Shown here one piece after another: positions 61,125-64,000 of a stretch of 64,000 nt of DNA. The DNA lies in assembly GCF_018128945.1 (NCBI RefSeq), contig NZ_CP068393.1, positions 1,550,001-1,614,000 of the forward strand. Reading direction: 5' to 3'. The notes beneath the pieces were generated by a model. It had not been told where the DNA came from and ran no database searches. It was given only the letters and a program-made list of their open reading frames with translations. The stretch's first letter is position 1; each line of letters starts with the position of its first letter. Origin of the DNA: Aristaeella hokkaidonensis (lineage in GTDB: Bacteria; Bacillota; Clostridia; Christensenellales; Aristaeellaceae). The position numbers and the translations under genes were made by a program.

Positions 61125-61587
61125 GATAGGTTTCGAGAATACCGGGGACCTGATCCGGCGTCAGCCGGCCGTATACCTCTTCGCCGATCATCATAACAGG
61201 AGCAAGACCGCAGGCACCCAGGCAACGGGTGGCGTTCAGTGTGAACAGGCCGTCATCTGTAGTGTCTCCGGGCTGGATTTTCAGCTCTTCAGACAGTTTC
61301 TCGATGATCTTCTGGCTTCCCTTGACATAGCAGGCAGTGCCCAGGCACACACCGATCACGTGTTTTCCCTTGGGCTTCAGGGAGAACTGGGAGTAGAAAG
61401 TGGAAACACCGTAGACTTCAGACAGGGTCGTTCCCAGTCCGTCCGCGATCATTTCCTGAACATCCTGCGGCACATAGCCGAAAATGTTCATGGCTTCCTG
61501 CAGGCAGGGCATCACGGCACCGCGTTCACCCTTGTGTTTCTCGATCACTTCCTGCAGCTTTGCGTACTTTTCCTTGTTGTCAGGCAT
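61117..61587 (-). CDS. hydC: hydrogenase subunit HydC (NuoE-like)
   Basis: The 156-residue protein is the NuoE-like subunit with the four-cysteine [2Fe-2S] site: GVCLGTACYVKG, then TRCLGACGLAPVM. With HydA and HydB it forms the trimeric hydrogenase. It is the first gene of its operon, which reads hydC, ATPase, ferredoxin, hydB, hydA with overlaps or gaps of under 30 bases. AAGGAGG lies upstream of the ATG. Confidence 0.95.
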   Translation of the reverse strand: MPDNKEKYAKLQEVIEKHKGERGAVMPCLQEAMNIFGYVPQDVQEMIADGLGTTLSEVYGVSTFYSQFSLKPKGKHVIGVCLGTACYVKGSQKIIEKLSEELKIQPGDTTDDGLFTLNATRCLGACGLAPVMMIGEEVYGRLTPDQVPGILETYRA

Positions 61588-61859
61588 ACAGTCCTTGACC
61601 TCCTTGGGATGTTTTTGAGACTTATGTAAAGGCAGACTCTGCCCATTACAGCTATCCGATTGATTTTATCATATTCGCCCTTGAAAGAAAAGGGCTTTAA
61701 CGGTTGAAATATTAAACTTTTTGGTTAGTCACTGCTAACAAACTCCTTGTTTTTCAAGGCTTCCGGCCTTCGCTCCTGTCCAAAACGCAGGAGGCGCGCC
61801 GGTCATCCTCGCCCGGCACGCCTCAACAATAACCCCTGTACATTATCTGTATCTTAACT
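61588..61859. other. intergenic region upstream of hydC
   Basis: It holds a weak minus-strand -10 (TAAAAT in TTTTATCATA, near 61664-61672), a GCCCTT/AAGGGC inverted repeat (61677-61695), a second short inverted repeat GTTAG-N6-CTAAC (61724-61739), then the upstream operon terminator at 61784-61824. The GTTAG repeat is not close enough to a Rex site to claim one. Confidence 0.45.
61784..61824 (-). terminator. terminator of the PHP/DRTGG/hydrogenase-like operon
   Basis: GAGGCGCGCCGG (61791-61802) and CCGGCACGCCTC (61813-61824) pair with one wobble; CTGCGTTTTGG follows on the minus strand. Confidence 0.7.
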
Positions 61860-61880
61860 CTTCATTTTTCATTTTTGATT
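61860..61880 (-). repeat. three heptads over the PHP gene stop codon
   Basis: CTTCATT, TTTCATT and TTTGATT are in register; the PHP stop codon (61862-61864) lies in the first one. Confidence 0.6.
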
Positions 61881-62554
61881 AGATCAAACAATCCGCCCAG
61901 TGAAAAACGGTCAGTATCAAGCTCGCTCACTGCCTCCAGGATATCCCCTAAATGATGGGCGTCTGAAGACCACAGCCGCTTTTTCCCGGCGATCAGTTTC
62001 TCGTTGACCGGCAGTTCCGGCCGTACCTCCACCACCGGGAAATCCGGTTCTTCCGGAAAAAGTCCCAGGTTCACCAGCAGCCCGTGTCCCCGGTTGATAT
62101 GGGCCGGTACCGCCGCGCCGCCGTGTTCCCGGATAATCCGGGTACACTCCGCCAGGTCCAGGTCAGTCGCGCCGATCAGCAGCCGTTCTTCCACGTCAAC
62201 CGTTTCATCGTCCGTGTTCATCACCAGCTGATTGCCAAAGAAATCCGGCTTGTTTTTCATCGGCGGCAGATGGCTGGAAAAGATCTCCCCGACCTCCACA
62301 GCTGTATCCACATCACGGAAATATCCCAGCAGATGCACTTCTTCCTTTGTGGTGATCTCCATCCCCGGCAGCAGTATCAGGCCGTAATAATCCGCTGCCT
62401 CTTTCACAAAAGGCAGATTCCGGGCTGTATTATGGTCTGTCACCGCAATCGCGTCCAGTCCCTTGATATGCGCCATGCCGCAGATATTCGCCGGCGTCAT
62501 GTCGTCATCCGCGCAGGGACTGAGACAGGAGTGAATATGAAGATCCACCCACAT
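61862..62554 (-). CDS. PHP-domain phosphoesterase
   Basis: The 230-residue protein has the PHP metal-binding motifs: DLHIHSCLSPC at the N terminus, AVTDHNTA, GMEITT with the conserved Glu, HLLG, VPAHINRG and SSDAHHL. PHP proteins hydrolyse phosphoesters of nucleotides or small metabolites. It follows the DRTGG-like gene by three bases, and this pairing next to hydrogenase genes recurs in Clostridia, although its function there is unknown. GGGAGG is eight bases before the ATG. Confidence 0.9.
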   Translation of the reverse strand: MWVDLHIHSCLSPCADDDMTPANICGMAHIKGLDAIAVTDHNTARNLPFVKEAADYYGLILLPGMEITTKEEVHLLGYFRDVDTAVEVGEIFSSHLPPMKNKPDFFGNQLVMNTDDETVDVEERLLIGATDLDLAECTRIIREHGGAAVPAHINRGHGLLVNLGLFPEEPDFPVVEVRPELPVNEKLIAGKKRLWSSDAHHLGDILEAVSELDTDRFSLGGLFDLIKNEK

Positions 62555-62557
62555 GTT

Positions 62558-62911
62558 TTATACCTCCCGGTTCTTTCCGGGCAGTCCTGCCTCCGCCAGC
62601 CGCGCGCAGATCTCATAGGCCGTCAGCGGCGTCTGAAGCACGTTGATTCCTTCACTCTGGGCTTTTTCCAGCGAGGGTGCTTCCATCTCAATATCTTCGG
62701 GGATAATCACTGCAGCCATCTCCATCAGGCTGGCTACAGCAATTACGTTCATATGAGTCTGCACAGTCACCCACGCCATCCCTGCTGTACCGTGAGCCAT
62801 CACCCAGCTCAGCAGGTCGCAGGTATACCCGCAGGAAACCTCCACGCTCTTATCCGCTTCCGGCGTCATATCCTTCGCTTCAATCAGCTCACAAAGCTCT
62901 TTTACAGTCAT
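62558..62911 (-). CDS. DRTGG-like domain protein
   Basis: The 117-residue protein resembles the DRTGG domain found in phosphotransacetylase and CBS proteins: MTVKELCELIEA, VSCGYTCDLLSWVMAHGTAGMAWVTVQTHMNVIAVA, and INVLQTPLTAYEICARL at the end. The domain probably binds a nucleotide. The ATG at 62911 follows GGGAGG by ten bases. It lies between the hydrogenase-like gene and the PHP gene in one operon. Confidence 0.82.
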   Translation of the reverse strand: MTVKELCELIEAKDMTPEADKSVEVSCGYTCDLLSWVMAHGTAGMAWVTVQTHMNVIAVASLMEMAAVIIPEDIEMEAPSLEKAQSEGINVLQTPLTAYEICARLAEAGLPGKNREV

Positions 62912-62949
62912 CGTCACAGTTCCTCCCAATCCTCAAATCATTCTCAGCT

Positions 62950-62983
62950 CTTGCAAAAACTATTCTCGAGTAGTTTTTGCAAG
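62950..62983 (-). other. perfect inverted repeat across the hydrogenase-like gene stop
   Basis: CTTGCAAAAACTA (62950-62962) and TAGTTTTTGCAAG (62971-62983) are perfect 13-bp arms with an 8-bp spacer containing CTCGAG. The stop codon (62960-62962) is in one arm. Confidence 0.75.
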
Positions 62984-64000
62984 ATCGACCATCTGCTGGG
63001 CCATTACACGAAGTTGTTCCTTCATCATGTGTATACAATCCATTTTGGTTGCAACGCCTTGAACAACGTCTTCTGCAAACGTCCTGCATGTCGGACTTCC
63101 GCAGCTTCCGCAGTCGAAGCCCGGCAGTTCCTTATAGATCTTGTCAATGCGTTCCATCTTGCGCATGGCTTCCATCAGATCTTCATCCAGCTTCATCGCG
63201 GAGTTCGGCAGGATGCTCAGGTCGTCGTACAGCGGATACTTCGTCATCATACCATTGTCCACGTTGAGTTCCGGGTTCTGATCCCGGCTGGCAAGGCGAC
63301 GGACGTTGGACCGTGCCACATAGTTGTTTTCAAAGTTCAGCGGTCCGCCCACACAGCCGCCTGTGCAGGCAGCGCCCTCAAAGAACTCAAGGTGTTTCAA
63401 CCTGTTATCTTCAATTTCTTCCAGCACATGGATACAGTTTTCAATTCCGTCCACAGACATGGAGTTCTCCGGGCTTACGGCATTGCATTCGCCGCCGCTT
63501 CTGGCCCAGCCCACGCCCAGGTCCGATGCTGTTTCCAGACTGATATCCACCGGAGCATTCCGGATCTGGCTGGAAAGCAAGCCATAGATCTCGAGCACGG
63601 AAATGGCTCCATCCACCGCGCTCTTCGCGTGGCCGATCGGTCTGCGGATTGCCGTCACCTTTGCCGGACAGGGAGTAATAAAGAAACAGCCGATTTCTTC
63701 TTCCTTCACACCGTGCGAACGGGCATATTCCCGCTTGGCAATCATAGCCGCCACTTCCATCGGCTGGCGTACGTCCACAATATGATCCAGCAGATCCGGG
63801 AAACGGACCTGGATCAGTCGCACGATAGCAGGACAGGCAGAAGAGATCACCGGTCTGGGCAGATCCGGATTCTTCAGGCGTTCCCGGATAGCCCGGGATA
63901 CAACGTCCGCTCCCCTCGCCACCTCAAATGCGTCATCAAAACCCATCTGTTTCAGGCCGTTCAGCACCTGGCTGATGCTCTTCAGGTTCTGGAACTGTCC
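62960..64000 (-). CDS. [FeFe]-hydrogenase-like sensor subunit with Fe-S domain (5' end outside window)
   Basis: The frame continues past base 64000, so the N terminus is missing. Visible are the H-cluster-like motifs in altered form: SSACPAIVRLI, FITPCPAKVTAIRRP, and FFEGAACTGGCVGGPLNFENNY, then a C-terminal four-cysteine Fe-S domain (ELPGFDCGSCGSPTC, later DCIHMM). These forms are typical of the putative sensory (group C/D) hydrogenase relatives, not of HydA. It leads the operon with DRTGG-like and PHP genes, so it may monitor H2 or redox state. No PAS domain is within the window, though one could lie upstream. Confidence 0.86.
   Translation of the reverse strand, partial: GQFQNLKSISQVLNGLKQMGFDDAFEVARGADVVSRAIRERLKNPDLPRPVISSACPAIVRLIQVRFPDLLDHIVDVRQPMEVAAMIAKREYARSHGVKEEEIGCFFITPCPAKVTAIRRPIGHAKSAVDGAISVLEIYGLLSSQIRNAPVDISLETASDLGVGWARSGGECNAVSPENSMSVDGIENCIHVLEEIEDNRLKHLEFFEGAACTGGCVGGPLNFENNYVARSNVRRLASRDQNPELNVDNGMMTKYPLYDDLSILPNSAMKLDEDLMEAMRKMERIDKIYKELPGFDCGSCGSPTCRTFAEDVVQGVATKMDCIHMMKEQLRVMAQQMVDLAKTTRE

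Noticed and set aside
61721..61741. Rex (NADH-sensing) operator upstream of hydC
   Set aside because: The inverted repeat GTTAG-N6-CTAAC has short arms and the wrong spacing for TTGTTAA-N4-TTAACAA.

Overview
The window looks like chromosome of a strictly anaerobic, moderately GC-rich (roughly 55% by eye) Gram-positive Clostridia member from a plant-fibre-fed gut or rumen. The support is indirect: GGAGG-type ribosome binding sites almost everywhere, a flavodiiron protein, a trimeric electron-bifurcating-type [FeFe] hydrogenase with its usual accessory genes, three complete simple-sugar ABC importers, a cytoplasmic GH13 enzyme, a GH2 enzyme, CE2 and pectin-acetylesterase-like esterases, and no outer-membrane genes. 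I cannot name the species. No phage, transposase, integrase or CRISPR array was seen.

Layout. 1-2.3 kb: the 3' part of carB. 2.4-16.2 kb: single genes and short operons on both strands (flavodiiron protein, CPA2 antiporter, a methyltransferase behind a peptide-coding attenuator, LUD protein, MFS, GT2, MprF-type membrane protein, MscS, SfsA, MATE, LacI regulator, PPP-type phosphatase). 15.1-16.6 kb: two copies of an unusual structured repeat with tRNA 3'-end-like termini, next to tRNA-Arg(ACG). 16.7-20.8 kb: a GH13 amylase convergent with a sugar-sensor/GGDEF protein. 21.2-26.0 kb: a compact type IV pilus-like operon headed by a transglutaminase lipoprotein. 26.1-28.3 kb: HU, MiaA and a zinc-ribbon protein.

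28.4-43.1 kb: three consecutive ABC importers, all on the minus strand. They are a ChvE/GguAB-like multiple-monosaccharide system, an MglBAC-like galactose system, and a third system of unknown substrate. Each operon begins with the binding-protein gene, and a strong hairpin separates that gene from the next one. 43.3-48 kb: HAD phosphatase, CE2 esterase, secreted CotH-kinase protein and FRG protein. 48-56.4 kb: an operon of two half-ABC exporters, a pectin-acetylesterase-like protein and a GH2 beta-galactosidase, beside a TetR gene. 56.6-64 kb: the hydrogenase operon (hydC, ATPase, ferredoxin, hydB, hydA) and an upstream operon with a hydrogenase-like sensor (cut by the window edge), a DRTGG-like protein and a PHP phosphoesterase.

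The most unusual signals are non-coding. (1) A 24-codon leader ORF sits inside mutually exclusive hairpins before the methyltransferase. (2) The paired dual-hairpin repeats at 15.1 and 16.2 kb keep their fold while the stem sequences differ. (3) Tracts of strictly 7-bp period lie over or just beyond the stop codons of many genes, and two of them bracket the CotH gene with a 26-bp perfect direct repeat. (4) A 20-bp-period array of palindromes lies upstream of the third sugar operon.
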